DNA of 32,759 bases, taken from positions 1 through 32,759 of the forward strand of contig CAJFSP010000013.1 of assembly GCA_904419725.1 (NCBI GenBank), written 5' to 3'. Positions 23,783 to 31,874 of the stretch are shown piece by piece. Within the stretch, counting starts at the first letter, position 1. Each line of letters starts with the position of its first letter. The notes below the pieces were generated by a model. The model ran no database searches and had not been told where the DNA came from. It saw nothing but the letters and a program-made list of their open reading frames with translations. The stretch is from Candidatus Heteroclostridium caecigallinarum. Lineage in GTDB: Bacteria > Bacillota > Clostridia > Christensenellales > CAG-314. The position numbers and the translations under genes are program-made.

Positions 23783-24412
23783 ATGGCGATTATGAGGGTA
23801 AACCCCACCCGTATGGAACTCAAACGGCTCAAAAACCGTCTGAAAACAGCGGAAAGGGGACACAAACTGCTTAAAGACAAAACCGACGAAATGGTGCGGC
23901 AGTTTATAATTTACGCCAACCGCAACAGGCGGCTGCGCAAAGAGCTGGAGCGCGAACTGGGCGACGCCATGAAAAACTTCGTGCTTGCCCGCGCCGTAAT
24001 GAGCCCTTGCCAGGCGGAAGAAGCGCTGGTTTATCCGTCGCGCACTGTCACTCTGGATTGTGACAAGAAAAGCGTCATGAGCGTCATGGTGCCGTCTATC
24101 AAAGTCAGCGGGGGCGACGGCGCGCTGTATCCTTACGGCTTTTTGTCGGTCACTGACGAAATGGACAGTTCCATCGCAACGCTCAACACGCTGCTGGTCA
24201 AACTGATAGAACTCGCCGAAGTGGAAAAAACCACCAACATGCTGGCGGACGAAATAGAAAAAAACAAAAGGCGGGTCAACGCGCTGGAACACGTCATGAT
24301 TCCGCAGCTGCGCGAAACCATTAAATATATCGTGCTGAAACTCGAAGAAAACGAAAGAGGCTCGCTGGTGCGCCTCATGAAAGTCAAGGATATGATTGCC
24401 GAACGGCAATGA
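23783..24412 (+). CDS. ntpD: V-type ATPase subunit D (central rotor shaft)
   Basis: The 209-residue antiparallel coiled-coil protein is the rotating shaft within the A3B3 ring. It starts with the conserved VNPTRMELKRLKNRLKTAER and ends with RVNALEHVMIPQLRETIKYI and a helical tail. It follows ntpB after three bases and closes the operon. A strong terminator comes 10 bases later, so no NtpH or NtpJ gene is attached here. Confidence 0.96.
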   Translation: MAIMRVNPTRMELKRLKNRLKTAERGHKLLKDKTDEMVRQFIIYANRNRRLRKELERELGDAMKNFVLARAVMSPCQAEEALVYPSRTVTLDCDKKSVMSVMVPSIKVSGGDGALYPYGFLSVTDEMDSSIATLNTLLVKLIELAEVEKTTNMLADEIEKNKRRVNALEHVMIPQLRETIKYIVLKLEENERGSLVRLMKVKDMIAERQ

Positions 24413-24421
24413 AAATGAAAC

Positions 24422-24450
24422 AAAAAAGACGGCGTAAGCCGTCTTTTTTT
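24422..24450. terminator. bidirectional terminator closing the V-ATPase operon
   Basis: AAAAAAGACGGC and GCCGTCTTTTTTT pair around GTAA. It also serves the convergent zinc-ribbon gene. Confidence 0.9.
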
Positions 24451-24829
24451 ATAAAGACGATGTTACTGTACCACAGGCAACGATAATCGCCAAAAACAGT
24501 ATAACACCCCAGAAAATCAGGCCGATAGTACCTATCACCTGTCCCGCGGTGGCCATTCCCGTTCCGTCAAGCAAACCTTTTGACGCCTCGATTTTCCTTT
24601 TTGCCGATTTTGCGAATACTATCGCGAGTATCCCGGTGAGCACGCCGCCATAATAAGAAAATATTGTCAAAAGCCCCATGATAAGCGCTGCTACCGCCAT
24701 AGGCTCGGTTTTAGCCACAACCGGTTGTTGCTGAACCGAAGGGTCTTCTTTTGCGCAGCGCGCGCCGCAGTTGGGGCAATATGCCGCTTCTTCACTGATT
24801 TTGCTTCCGCAATTTCTGCAATATGCCAT
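24449..24829 (-). CDS. zinc-ribbon and DUF4190-like membrane protein
   Basis: The 126-residue protein begins with a zinc ribbon (CRNCGSKISEEAAYCPNC, about residues 4-21). A polar linker with QQQ follows. A DUF4190-like region with two membrane helices comes next (about 45-70 and 95-122), with MAVAALIMGLLTIFS and GxVIGTIGLIFW between them. Such proteins are common in Clostridia and no biochemical role is known. AGAGGT precedes ATG 24829. It is transcribed towards the V-ATPase operon and shares its terminator. Confidence 0.85.
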   Translation of the reverse strand: MAYCRNCGSKISEEAAYCPNCGARCAKEDPSVQQQPVVAKTEPMAVAALIMGLLTIFSYYGGVLTGILAIVFAKSAKRKIEASKGLLDGTGMATAGQVIGTIGLIFWGVILFLAIIVACGTVTSSL

Positions 24830-24868
24830 ATCTTTACCTCTTTTGTAATATATTCAACATCTGTAATT

Positions 24869-24898
24869 ATGTTATCAAATATAAAATATAGTTGTCAA
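24869..24898 (-). promoter_or_regulatory. possible promoter of the zinc-ribbon gene
   Basis: On the minus strand TTGACA (24893-24898) is perfect, but the -10 region (TAACAT at 18 bp spacing) is weak. The stretch is AT-rich. Confidence 0.35.
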
Positions 24899-24933
24899 GA
24901 CTGTTCGAAAATCAAAACGGCATGAGGCACGAT

Positions 24934-24999
24934 TTTACAAAAAACTTACAGTTTCCTTACAGAAAATTTATTTGAATTATGCCGCGCGTGGATTATATT
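24934..24999 (+). promoter_or_regulatory. third PhoP/OmpR-type repeat box and promoter
   Basis: TTTACA (24934), CTTACA (24945), CTTACA (24956) and the weaker TTTATT (24967) repeat at exact 11-bp pitch. A -10-like TATATT (24994-24999) follows 21 bp after the last hexamer. The layout matches the boxes at 8042 and 11167, so the response regulator at 8122 may also control the surface-protein unit. Confidence 0.65.
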
Positions 25000-25050
25000 G
25001 ATTATGGGTATTTTTATATACCGCAAAATCAACAAAAACAAGGTGAGGCA

Positions 25051-25509
25051 ATGACAAAAAATCATAAAAGATGGGCAGCCGTCGCCGCTCTCGCCGCGGC
25101 GGTGGTGTTGGTGATAGTGGGCGCCGCTGTTTTTTTCAGAAGGACAGATCCCGACGCCGTGCCGAAAAGTGTTTATTTCATCATCCATGACGACCGCGTG
25201 GATTTTCGTCTTGACACGAGGGACGACCCGACGGACGGAAAACGCAACGTAACTTATGAATATCGGTCCGGGGTTGAACGCCTGCCGCAATGCGACGTTT
25301 ACAACGCCGATACCGACATTATGCTTTCGGAAAACGTCGGCGAGCTGGATATCGGCGTAACGTGGTACCGTCCCGACCCTTTCGGCGGCACGGACACGAT
25401 TTTGATGTACGAACCGCCGAGTGAACGCGGCGAATACAAGGTGACGTATTCATTTTATATCGACGGCGTTCCTGTTTACGGGTTTTACATCCGTCTGTTT
25501 ATAGTGTAA
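25051..25509 (+). CDS. small membrane-anchored extracellular protein, unknown function
   Basis: The 152-residue product has a basic N-terminus (MTKNHKRW), a single membrane helix (about 9-28), and an outward domain of about 120 residues. The domain is beta-rich and Asp/Tyr-rich, with paired motifs such as DRVDFRLDTRDD and GEYKVTYSFYIDG. No known domain is recognised, though the end resembles an immunoglobulin-like strand pair. An ATG at 24979 would extend the frame, but it lies before the likely -10 box, and AAGGTGAGG at 25039-25047 precedes ATG 25051. It is the first gene of the unit with the large surface protein, 29 bp upstream of it. Confidence 0.75.
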   Translation: MTKNHKRWAAVAALAAAVVLVIVGAAVFFRRTDPDAVPKSVYFIIHDDRVDFRLDTRDDPTDGKRNVTYEYRSGVERLPQCDVYNADTDIMLSENVGELDIGVTWYRPDPFGGTDTILMYEPPSERGEYKVTYSFYIDGVPVYGFYIRLFIV

Positions 25510-25538
25510 AAGCGCGCCGCGCTGAGGGAGGAAAGGAC

Positions 25539-28500
25539 ATGAAAAAGAAATTGGCGATATTTATCTTCGCGTTGATTTGCGTTTCGTCCGTATACGGGGC
25601 GGATAGTTTGGCGGGTGACGTTTACGCCGCGGAAACGGGCGACATTACGCAATCCGTTACAATAGAGCCGGGGCAGTTTGACGAATATACCGACAGCGAC
25701 GAGGCGCTTTCCGTTGAAACTTCGGATGAAATATTCGGAATCAAAGACTATAAGCAATACGTTTATCCGGATTTCACGGAAAATTACACTCGTGATAATC
25801 CCATCGTGCAGTTAGTGCCGAGAGAATTGTTCGCGCACAGGGGCGAGTACTTCTACATGGGCAAGGAGTACGGGTTTTATGTTAACACAAGGGCAAATAC
25901 TCAATACGGAAACGTTTCCACGGTGTTTGTGCTTAACGTTTGCGCCGACACGTCTCTCAGCGACAACGATTTCGCGAAAATCAGGATAGAGCCGTTGTTT
26001 TGCTATGAATTTTATTATCTGACCGGTCAAAACAATTTTGAATATAGACAGGAAGTGTACCGCAACGGTGAATTGCAGCCCGACCAATCGCCGTCGGACA
26101 AAACATACCTGCCGGTTTCATCGGACAAAAACGATATCGTCGTCGCGGCTAAATTCTGCGACGCGGCAAAGGCTTCCACGCCGTCTTTCACTGAAAACAC
26201 CAACTACGCGGTTAAAGACATAGTCATCGGGGCAAACCTGATGAATGAATATTATCCTAATTACGGCGACGACGATTACAACGTCAATTCGGACTACGGC
26301 TCTTTTTTCACTTCGGCGGAAACAATTTTTACCGCGTCGCGCAATAACGGCGGCGGCAACGCGGCCGAATACATTGGCGCTACGCTGGGTTTTATTCTGG
26401 ACGTGTTGCCGCTTTCCACGGCGTTGGATGTCGGCGTCAGTTTTGTCGAGTTTACAAACAATCTGGCTGAAATCGACGACGAGCGTGAAACGGTTGTCAC
26501 AAACGTCAAGGGGCAGGAGACATACTCGCCGCTGTCCAACGAAATGTTCAATTCAAAACAATCGCAAATCGATAACTACGGCCAGCTGATAAAAACGGCG
26601 TACGCCGGATTGCTGTCGACGGATGACGACCCTGTTTTGTTCCGCACGGCGGGCACGGATGTGCTCGAAGCCAAATTTAAAATTTCACATAGCGCCGACG
26701 AAGCCTGGCAGACGCGGCTCATGTGCAGTTACGCCATAGAAATCGTTTCGCTCGGTGCGGGCGGCTCGGTGAATGATTCCGCCGTTTTTGAAAGTCGGCC
26801 AGCCACGTCGGCAATGTTGCTGCGCAATGTAAGAGACTATGTGCCGCTGGAAATGGGTAGCAACAGACTGTATAAATTGCCGTTCGGCAAAGTGTTTTTT
26901 GAATTTACCCCGCAATATACCAGCGAATATCTGATTGCGCCTAACGGCAGGGATGATTTCGCCGTGGGCGTTATGCTGAACGGCGCGGTCGTTCCCGTGA
27001 CGGAAGAGAACGGCGAGTTTTTCGTCGAGATGAACGAAGGCGAAACTTACAACATCTGTATCAAGACCGACGACAGATTCGCCATGGTGGACGGCACGGT
27101 CAATTTGGATCTCAGGACGTATATCGACAACGTGAGCGTCACCATGGCACCCAATTCTACAAGGCGCGTCAAATTATTGTCATCTGAAAACGGTATTTTC
27201 CATTTCACAGTGTCCGACGGCGGTCTGGTGGGCGCCGTGTATGAAATACCGGACCCGAATTATGAATTTGACGTGACAGACGATACATACAGGGATTTTT
27301 ACGTTGATTCGCAAAAGCCGATGTACGTAGAACTGAAAAATACCTCCGGTGAGGAAAGGCAAATCGTGCTGACCAAAAACCAATGCGCGGCGCCGTCTGA
27401 AAACTCTCTTGTCAGCGACCCGAAGCGGTATTATAAATTTACCGCACCTGAAACGGGATATTACCTTTTGGCAATAGATAGAGTAACACCGGATACTTCA
27501 TTTGATTTTAAAAATATTAACAATGAAACTTTCCCCGCAACAAAAAATTATGACCATGAAAGCGGAATTACAACATATTTAATGCATATTGATGAGGGCG
27601 AGACAGTCTATATCGGTGCTATGTCAAGGAGCGAAGAAGATATCGTCGTTAGTCTGACCATTGACAAAGACACAAACATTGTGGAATGGGTTGTCGACGG
27701 TAAAGAGGTAGTGGACGGCAAAGTCACGATGAAAAGAGATGAAATTATCCACCCACAATTGTATATTAACGGTGTGTTAATTGAAGATTTTAATGTTAAC
27801 GATGACGAAATAAACATTGGTAGTGAAGGACTGTGGTGTGAACCAACTTTAATGTGCGGCGAGACTTACTATATATCTCCTGTAGGTCTGGTAGGCGGAG
27901 TGGAAGATGACGTTAACGCAGTATACAGGCTGACCATAGTCGTGGAATATGACTATAATCCCGAATTGACGATAGACAGCGGGGAGAACGTGACGCTGAC
28001 ATTCGGTTTGACAGCTGATGTGGAACAAGTCACCTTTATTCTGTCTAATGACAGCGGAAGTCAGGTATTCACGGTGGACATGCTTGCCGCTGCTACACCG
28101 TCGCAGGAGGGTTTATTTATGACTTGGGATATAACAGACTATTTCCTGTCAAAATTCCACCGCATGGCTACCGACATAACAATCAGGCTTGACAGCATGA
28201 TTATAGAATATGATTTGGCAAACCAGACGCCGAATCAAAAAACGATTTTTAACGGAGATGATTTTTCCACACAAAACATAACCACTCCGCTTCTTTTTGG
28301 CGGAGGGAGCGGAGAAGCCGACGACCCTTATTTGATTTCATGCCTTCGGCATTTGCAGAATATGGAATATAATAGTTTTAAAAATGATGAAAATCAGGAG
28401 TTTATCCGCGGATATTATAAATTGACGGTAAATCTGGTTTTGACCGGCAAATGGACTCCTTTAGGGGCAAATTATAATTACGGTTTTAACGGGCATTTTG

Positions 28501-29234
28501 ACGGCGGAAATCATACAATCAGCAATTTAAAAATCTCAATGTCCAATGGCGCGGCACAATCATTCGGATTGTTCAGTACCACAAGGGGTGAGATTAAAAA
28601 CTTAACAATAATTGGCGACATAAGTGTCACAAACGGTTCGAACTCGCCGACAAGCGTTCCGTCTTCTTGCGCAGCCGGGATGTTGTCGGGAGTTAATCAC
28701 GCCAGGCTTGATAATATAATTGTTGAAGGCAGTATTGAAGGGCGCGGTTATGTATGCATTGGCGGCGTCGTAGGTATCAATTATGCCGACATAAGCGGGG
28801 CTTTAAGTGAAGTAACCATTAGCGGCGGATATAGGCTGGGCGGTATTGCTGGTGTTAATGAAAACGGCACGATTGACGACGGCTCATTCACCGGCAGTAT
28901 TAACTATGAATACAACTTCTATAAAAACATCTCCGGGCAAGACGCAATCGGAGGCATTGTCGGATTAAATTCATACGGAGGCGAAGTGCGTTCCGGGACT
29001 TTTAGGGGAACAATCACCGTGACTTTCAGAGACTGTTGGGACGACCCTGACTTTAAGCCGTATATCGGCGGATTAGTAGGGTGGAATAAAGATTCATATG
29101 TGTCTGGAGGCATTACCGCTGGCGGTTCGATTAACACAAACAATCTGAATGAATCGGTGTCGTATGGCTTTCTCGGGTTGCAAAAAGCAAATCAAAAAGA
29201 TAATGTCGGGACACGAATAGGGTTAAATGATTAA
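25539..29234 (+). CDS. large secreted surface protein with GLUG-like beta-helix end
   Basis: The 1231-residue protein has a signal peptide (about 1-20, KKKLAIFIFALICVSSVYGA). A long extracellular region follows. Near residues 445-460 and 630-650 it has PPC-like beta-sandwich motifs (FFEFTPQYTSEYLIAP; RYYKFTAPETGYYLLAID). From about 920, GEADDPYLISCLRHLQNMEY opens a series of GLUG/M26-like repeats (FNGHFDGGNHTISNL, IGGVVGIN, GGIVGLN, IGGLVGWN) that should form a right-handed beta-helix. No LPXTG, membrane anchor or protease motif is visible, so attachment is unclear. GGGAGGAAAGG precedes ATG 25539. The DNA becomes AT-rich from about 27470 on, unlike the first half. It is co-transcribed with the small anchored protein and probably belongs to the repeat-box regulon. 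Confidence 0.85.
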   Translation: MKKKLAIFIFALICVSSVYGADSLAGDVYAAETGDITQSVTIEPGQFDEYTDSDEALSVETSDEIFGIKDYKQYVYPDFTENYTRDNPIVQLVPRELFAHRGEYFYMGKEYGFYVNTRANTQYGNVSTVFVLNVCADTSLSDNDFAKIRIEPLFCYEFYYLTGQNNFEYRQEVYRNGELQPDQSPSDKTYLPVSSDKNDIVVAAKFCDAAKASTPSFTENTNYAVKDIVIGANLMNEYYPNYGDDDYNVNSDYGSFFTSAETIFTASRNNGGGNAAEYIGATLGFILDVLPLSTALDVGVSFVEFTNNLAEIDDERETVVTNVKGQETYSPLSNEMFNSKQSQIDNYGQLIKTAYAGLLSTDDDPVLFRTAGTDVLEAKFKISHSADEAWQTRLMCSYAIEIVSLGAGGSVNDSAVFESRPATSAMLLRNVRDYVPLEMGSNRLYKLPFGKVFFEFTPQYTSEYLIAPNGRDDFAVGVMLNGAVVPVTEENGEFFVEMNEGETYNICIKTDDRFAMVDGTVNLDLRTYIDNVSVTMAPNSTRRVKLLSSENGIFHFTVSDGGLVGAVYEIPDPNYEFDVTDDTYRDFYVDSQKPMYVELKNTSGEERQIVLTKNQCAAPSENSLVSDPKRYYKFTAPETGYYLLAIDRVTPDTSFDFKNINNETFPATKNYDHESGITTYLMHIDEGETVYIGAMSRSEEDIVVSLTIDKDTNIVEWVVDGKEVVDGKVTMKRDEIIHPQLYINGVLIEDFNVNDDEINIGSEGLWCEPTLMCGETYYISPVGLVGGVEDDVNAVYRLTIVVEYDYNPELTIDSGENVTLTFGLTADVEQVTFILSNDSGSQVFTVDMLAAATPSQEGLFMTWDITDYFLSKFHRMATDITIRLDSMIIEYDLANQTPNQKTIFNGDDFSTQNITTPLLFGGGSGEADDPYLISCLRHLQNMEYNSFKNDENQEFIRGYYKLTVNLVLTGKWTPLGANYNYGFNGHFDGGNHTISNLKISMSNGAAQSFGLFSTTRGEIKNLTIIGDISVTNGSNSPTSVPSSCAAGMLSGVNHARLDNIIVEGSIEGRGYVCIGGVVGINYADISGALSEVTISGGYRLGGIAGVNENGTIDDGSFTGSINYEYNFYKNISGQDAIGGIVGLNSYGGEVRSGTFRGTITVTFRDCWDDPDFKPYIGGLVGWNKDSYVSGGITAGGSINTNNLNESVSYGFLGLQKANQKDNVGTRIGLND

Positions 29235-29260
29235 AGGAAGTCCGTCAGGACTTCCTTTTT
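29233..29260 (+). terminator. terminator of the surface-protein unit
   Basis: AAAGGAAGTCC and GGACTTCCTTT pair around GTCA and end in T. The loop is the same as in the terminator at 11131. Confidence 0.9.
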
Positions 29261-29316
29261 TGATAAAAATAAGCGGCTATTTAGCGCAATTTAATCGCAA
29301 TATTATCGATTAACGC

Positions 29317-29345
29317 TTTACAAATACATTTTCGTGGTGTACAAT
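29317..29345 (+). promoter_or_regulatory. promoter of tRNA-Gln
   Basis: TTTACA (29317-29322) and TACAAT (29340-29345) are separated by 17 bp, 13 bp before the tRNA. Confidence 0.65.
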
Positions 29346-29357
29346 GGTACAAGTCGC

Positions 29358-29431
29358 AGGGGTGTCGCCAAGCGGTAAGGCACACGGCTCTGACCCGTGT
29401 ATCCAAGGTTCGAATCCTTGCACCCCTGCCA
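29358..29431 (+). tRNA. tRNA-Gln (anticodon CTG)
   Basis: Acceptor AGGGGTG pairs with CACCCCT. The D arm has AAGCGGTAAGG, and the anticodon stem CACGG/CCGTG closes loop CTCTGAC with CTG. The T arm is CAAGGTTCGAATCCTTG, the discriminator is G, and CCA is encoded (29429-29431). It decodes CAG. Confidence 0.95.
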
Positions 29432-29438
29432 TATAAAG

Positions 29439-29475
29439 CAAGAGGCACAACTGTTTGTTGTGCCTCTTGTCGTTT
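29439..29475 (+). terminator. terminator of tRNA-Gln
   Basis: A 13-bp stem (CAAGAGGCACAAC and its complement) closes loop TGTTT and is followed by TCGTTTG. The T run is weak but the stem is strong. Confidence 0.65.
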
Positions 29476-29615
29476 GCCCATGATTTTTTCGAATAAAAAA
29501 GGCGGAAACATTTTGCCTCCGCCATCGGTGATACGCTTATAGTATATAGAAAACGTAGGCGGGAAGTCAACAGAATGCGGGCAAAAAATGTTGCCCAAAA
29601 TTTTGTCGTTCTTTG

Positions 29616-29644
29616 TTGAAAAAACCCGTGAAATACTATACAAT
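29616..29644 (+). promoter_or_regulatory. promoter of the MGMT-like / DUF1846 unit
   Basis: TTGAAA (29616-29621) and TACAAT (29639-29644) are separated by 17 bp, 18 bp before ATG 29663. Confidence 0.6.
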
Positions 29645-29662
29645 TTTAAGGTAATTTTATCT

Positions 29663-29986
29663 ATGAACTTTTTCGAAACCGTCTATGAAGTCGTCAAAAA
29701 AATCCCGCGGGGCAAAGTTGCCTCGTATGGGCAAATCGCGTCGCTCGCGGGCAACAGGCGTATGGCGCGCCAGGTGGGCTGGGCGCTGCACGTCAATCCG
29801 TACCCCGGCGCGGTGCCGTGCCACAGAGTGGTCATGAAAGACGGCAGCCTTACCGAAAGTTTCGCTTTCGGCGGGGCGTGCGTGCAAAGAGCCATGCTGG
29901 AAAGCGAGGGCGTGGAAGTGGGCGACGATTTCAAAGTGGACATGAAACGGTTTCAGTGGGACGGCACACAAGGGGAGGAATTATGA
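29663..29986 (+). CDS. MGMT-family DNA-binding domain protein (short, with the active Cys)
   Basis: The 107-residue protein consists of the winged-helix DNA-binding/methyltransferase domain of O6-alkylguanine-DNA alkyltransferases. Visible are KIPRGKVASYGQIASLAG (about 13-30), the arginine-finger region RMARQVGWAL, and the active-site motif VPCHRVV with the acceptor Cys. Alkyltransferase-like (ATL) proteins of similar length replace that Cys, so this one may still transfer alkyl groups, although the N-terminal domain of full enzymes is absent. AAGGT precedes ATG 29663. An upstream in-frame ATG at 29588 is unlikely because it lies before the promoter. Its stop overlaps the DUF1846 start. Confidence 0.85.
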   Translation: MNFFETVYEVVKKIPRGKVASYGQIASLAGNRRMARQVGWALHVNPYPGAVPCHRVVMKDGSLTESFAFGGACVQRAMLESEGVEVGDDFKVDMKRFQWDGTQGEEL

Positions 29987-31467
29987 AAAAAGAGGGGTTC
30001 AACAACGATTTATACGTGCAGAGGCAAAGCAGCCGCATTCTGGAAAGAATAGAAAAATTCGGAGGCAAACTGTATCTCGAATTCGGCGGAAAACTGTTTG
30101 ACGATTTGCACGCTTCAAGGGTGCTTTACGGCTTTGACCCCAACGTCAAAATCAAACTGCTGTCTACCCTCAAAGACAAGGCGGAAATCATTTTCTGCAT
30201 AAACGCCAACGACATTCAGCGCAACAAAATACGCGCCGATTTCGGCATAACCTACGGCGAGGAAGTCATGCGCGTTATAGACGCTTTGCGGTCTTACGGC
30301 ATATATGTGTCAAGCATAGTGATAACGCAGTTTACCGAGCAGTCGCAGGCGCTGGCTTTCAAACACAAACTTGAAAACAGGGGAGAAAAGGTATATATCC
30401 ATCATCTCACGCCGGGATATCCCAACGACGTGGATCTTATCGTTTCCGACGAGGGATACGGCAAAAATCCGTATATCGAAACCACCCGTCCGCTGGTGGT
30501 GGTTACGGCGCCGGGACCTAACAGCGGCAAACTCGCCACATGTCTCGGGCAGTTGTATCATGAATACAAGCGGGGCGTCAAAGCGGGGTACGCCAAGTTC
30601 GAGACCTTCCCGATTTGGAATCTGCCGCTCAAACACCCGGTAAACGTGGCTTACGAGGCCGCCACCGCCGACATTCAGGACGTCAATATGATTGACTATT
30701 TCCATTTGCAGGCGTACGGCGAGCAAACGGTCAACTACAACCGCGACCTGGCGGTATTCCCTGTAGTGAAAACGATAATCAAAAAAATCACGGGTGAAGA
30801 ACTGTATAAGTCGCCTACCGACATGGGCGTCAACATGGCGGGTTTTGCCATATATGACGACGAAGCCGTGCGGGAAAGCGCCAACCAGGAAATCATACGC
30901 AGGTATTACAAAGCGCTGTGCGACGTGCGCGAGGGCAAAGAGCGCCAGGAAACTGTGGACAGGCTGGAAATGCTGATGAGCGAACTGGGGCTTAAACCGA
31001 GCCAGCGCGTGGTTGTCGCTCCGGCCATCGAAAGATACAAATCGGTTGAAGTGCCCGTCGTTGCCATCGAGACACCCGACGGTCACATCGTGACGGGCAG
31101 GCAGTCTGAACTGCTCACTGCGGCGTCCAGCGCCCTGCTCAACGCAGTGAAGCATATGGCGGGTATGCCTGATGACCTTAAACTTATCGCGCAGTCGGCA
31201 ATCGACCCTGTCATTGACCTTAAAACAAATATACTGAAAAGTAAAAAATCCAGTCTCAACGCCGAAGAAACGTTGCTGGCGCTGTCGGTATCCGCTTCGC
31301 TGTCAGACGCTTCCGCAAGGGCGAAGGAGTGCCTGAAACTTCTGCGCGGCTGCGAAGCGCATTCAACGCATATCATTGCCAACGGCGAGCAGAAAGTGCT
31401 GCGCAATTTGGGCATGAATCTCACCTGCGAACCGGAATACGTGTCTTTCGAACTGTATTCGGAATAA
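29983..31467 (+). CDS. DUF1846-family protein
   Basis: The 494-residue product matches the DUF1846 family by length and by motifs such as FGGKLFDDLHASRVLYGFDP, NANDIQRNKIRADFGITY, FPVVKTIIKKITGEELYKSP, and MGVNMAGFAI. HHLTPGYPNDVDLIVSDEGYGKN and APGPNSGKLATCLGQLY suggest a nucleotide- or phosphate-binding core, but the biochemical role is unknown. Proteins of this family are common in Firmicutes. GGGGAGGAATT precedes ATG 29983, whose ATGA overlaps the preceding stop. No terminator is evident before the next promoter. It is cytosolic. Confidence 0.93.
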   Translation: MKKEGFNNDLYVQRQSSRILERIEKFGGKLYLEFGGKLFDDLHASRVLYGFDPNVKIKLLSTLKDKAEIIFCINANDIQRNKIRADFGITYGEEVMRVIDALRSYGIYVSSIVITQFTEQSQALAFKHKLENRGEKVYIHHLTPGYPNDVDLIVSDEGYGKNPYIETTRPLVVVTAPGPNSGKLATCLGQLYHEYKRGVKAGYAKFETFPIWNLPLKHPVNVAYEAATADIQDVNMIDYFHLQAYGEQTVNYNRDLAVFPVVKTIIKKITGEELYKSPTDMGVNMAGFAIYDDEAVRESANQEIIRRYYKALCDVREGKERQETVDRLEMLMSELGLKPSQRVVVAPAIERYKSVEVPVVAIETPDGHIVTGRQSELLTAASSALLNAVKHMAGMPDDLKLIAQSAIDPVIDLKTNILKSKKSSLNAEETLLALSVSASLSDASARAKECLKLLRGCEAHSTHIIANGEQKVLRNLGMNLTCEPEYVSFELYSE

Positions 31468-31474
31468 CGCCCGT

Positions 31475-31503
31475 TTTACAAGGCGGAGAATTTTTGTTAT
31501 AAT
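31475..31503 (+). promoter_or_regulatory. promoter implying a leaderless mRNA for the gene at 31511
   Basis: TTTACA (31475-31480) and TATAAT (31498-31503) are separated by 17 bp. ATG 31511 follows the -10 box by seven bases, so transcription would start at or next to the ATG. GGAG at 31485 is too far away and lies upstream of the -10 box. Confidence 0.7.
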
Positions 31504-31510
31504 ACGGCAA

Positions 31511-31873
31511 ATGCTGGACAAAAAAACACGCGCCGTGCTGGCGTATCTCGAGACGCAGTGCCCGGGCGGCAGTTTCAAGGTGCTGGAAAAACAGGATATA
31601 GTGGCGGCGATGCCTGCGCGTCTGGCGCTTACCGCCGAGGAAATCGACTCCATCGTGGCGTATCTCGACAGGAGCGAATTCGTCGTGCTGAAATATCTCG
31701 ACGAACAGCAGATGTGCCTCACGCTGACGCCAAAGGCCCACTCCGCCCTGCTTGACGAAAAGCGCCTGCTTGACAAGCCCGCTTTCGACAAAAAGGTTTA
31801 TTGGATTGTCGGCATAATCGCTTTTGTCGCGGCGTTTCTGGGGGCTATCGTCGGCAATATTGTGGGGTTGTGA
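31511..31873 (+). CDS. winged-helix-like protein with a C-terminal membrane helix (paralogue 1)
   Basis: The 120-residue protein has an N-terminal region of about 90 residues predicted as winged helix (MLDKKTRAVLAYL; KQDIVAAMPARLALTAEEID; FVVLKYL-x-LTLTPKAHSALL). A single membrane helix (about 97-118, YWIVGIIAFVAAFLGAIVG) follows. The topology places the DNA-binding-like domain in the cytosol. The next gene is a paralogue. The Leu/Thr-rich LTLTPKAH motif recurs there as ITLTRNGEAF. No catalytic motif is seen. The promoter predicts a leaderless message. Confidence 0.8.
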   Translation: MLDKKTRAVLAYLETQCPGGSFKVLEKQDIVAAMPARLALTAEEIDSIVAYLDRSEFVVLKYLDEQQMCLTLTPKAHSALLDEKRLLDKPAFDKKVYWIVGIIAFVAAFLGAIVGNIVGL

Positions 31874-31874
31874 A

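Noticed and set aside
22349..24409. Very long open frame (686 codons) on the minus strand across the V-ATPase B and D genes
   Set aside because: It is antisense to well-supported genes, rich in His, Phe and Arg as expected for a shadow of GC-rich codons, and matches no family. Similar shadows at 570-2105, 13348-14610, 15298-16443 and 16504-18156 were dropped for the same reason.
24979..25050. Upstream in-frame ATG extending the small anchored protein by 24 residues
   Set aside because: It lies upstream of the predicted -10 box and has no ribosome site, whereas ATG 25051 has AAGGTGAGG and leads straight into a membrane anchor.
29493..29524. Minus-strand hairpin GGCGGA/TCCGCC with a T run, looking like a terminator
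   Set aside because: No minus-strand gene lies upstream that it could terminate. It may only add to the plus-strand tRNA-Gln termination or be a relic.
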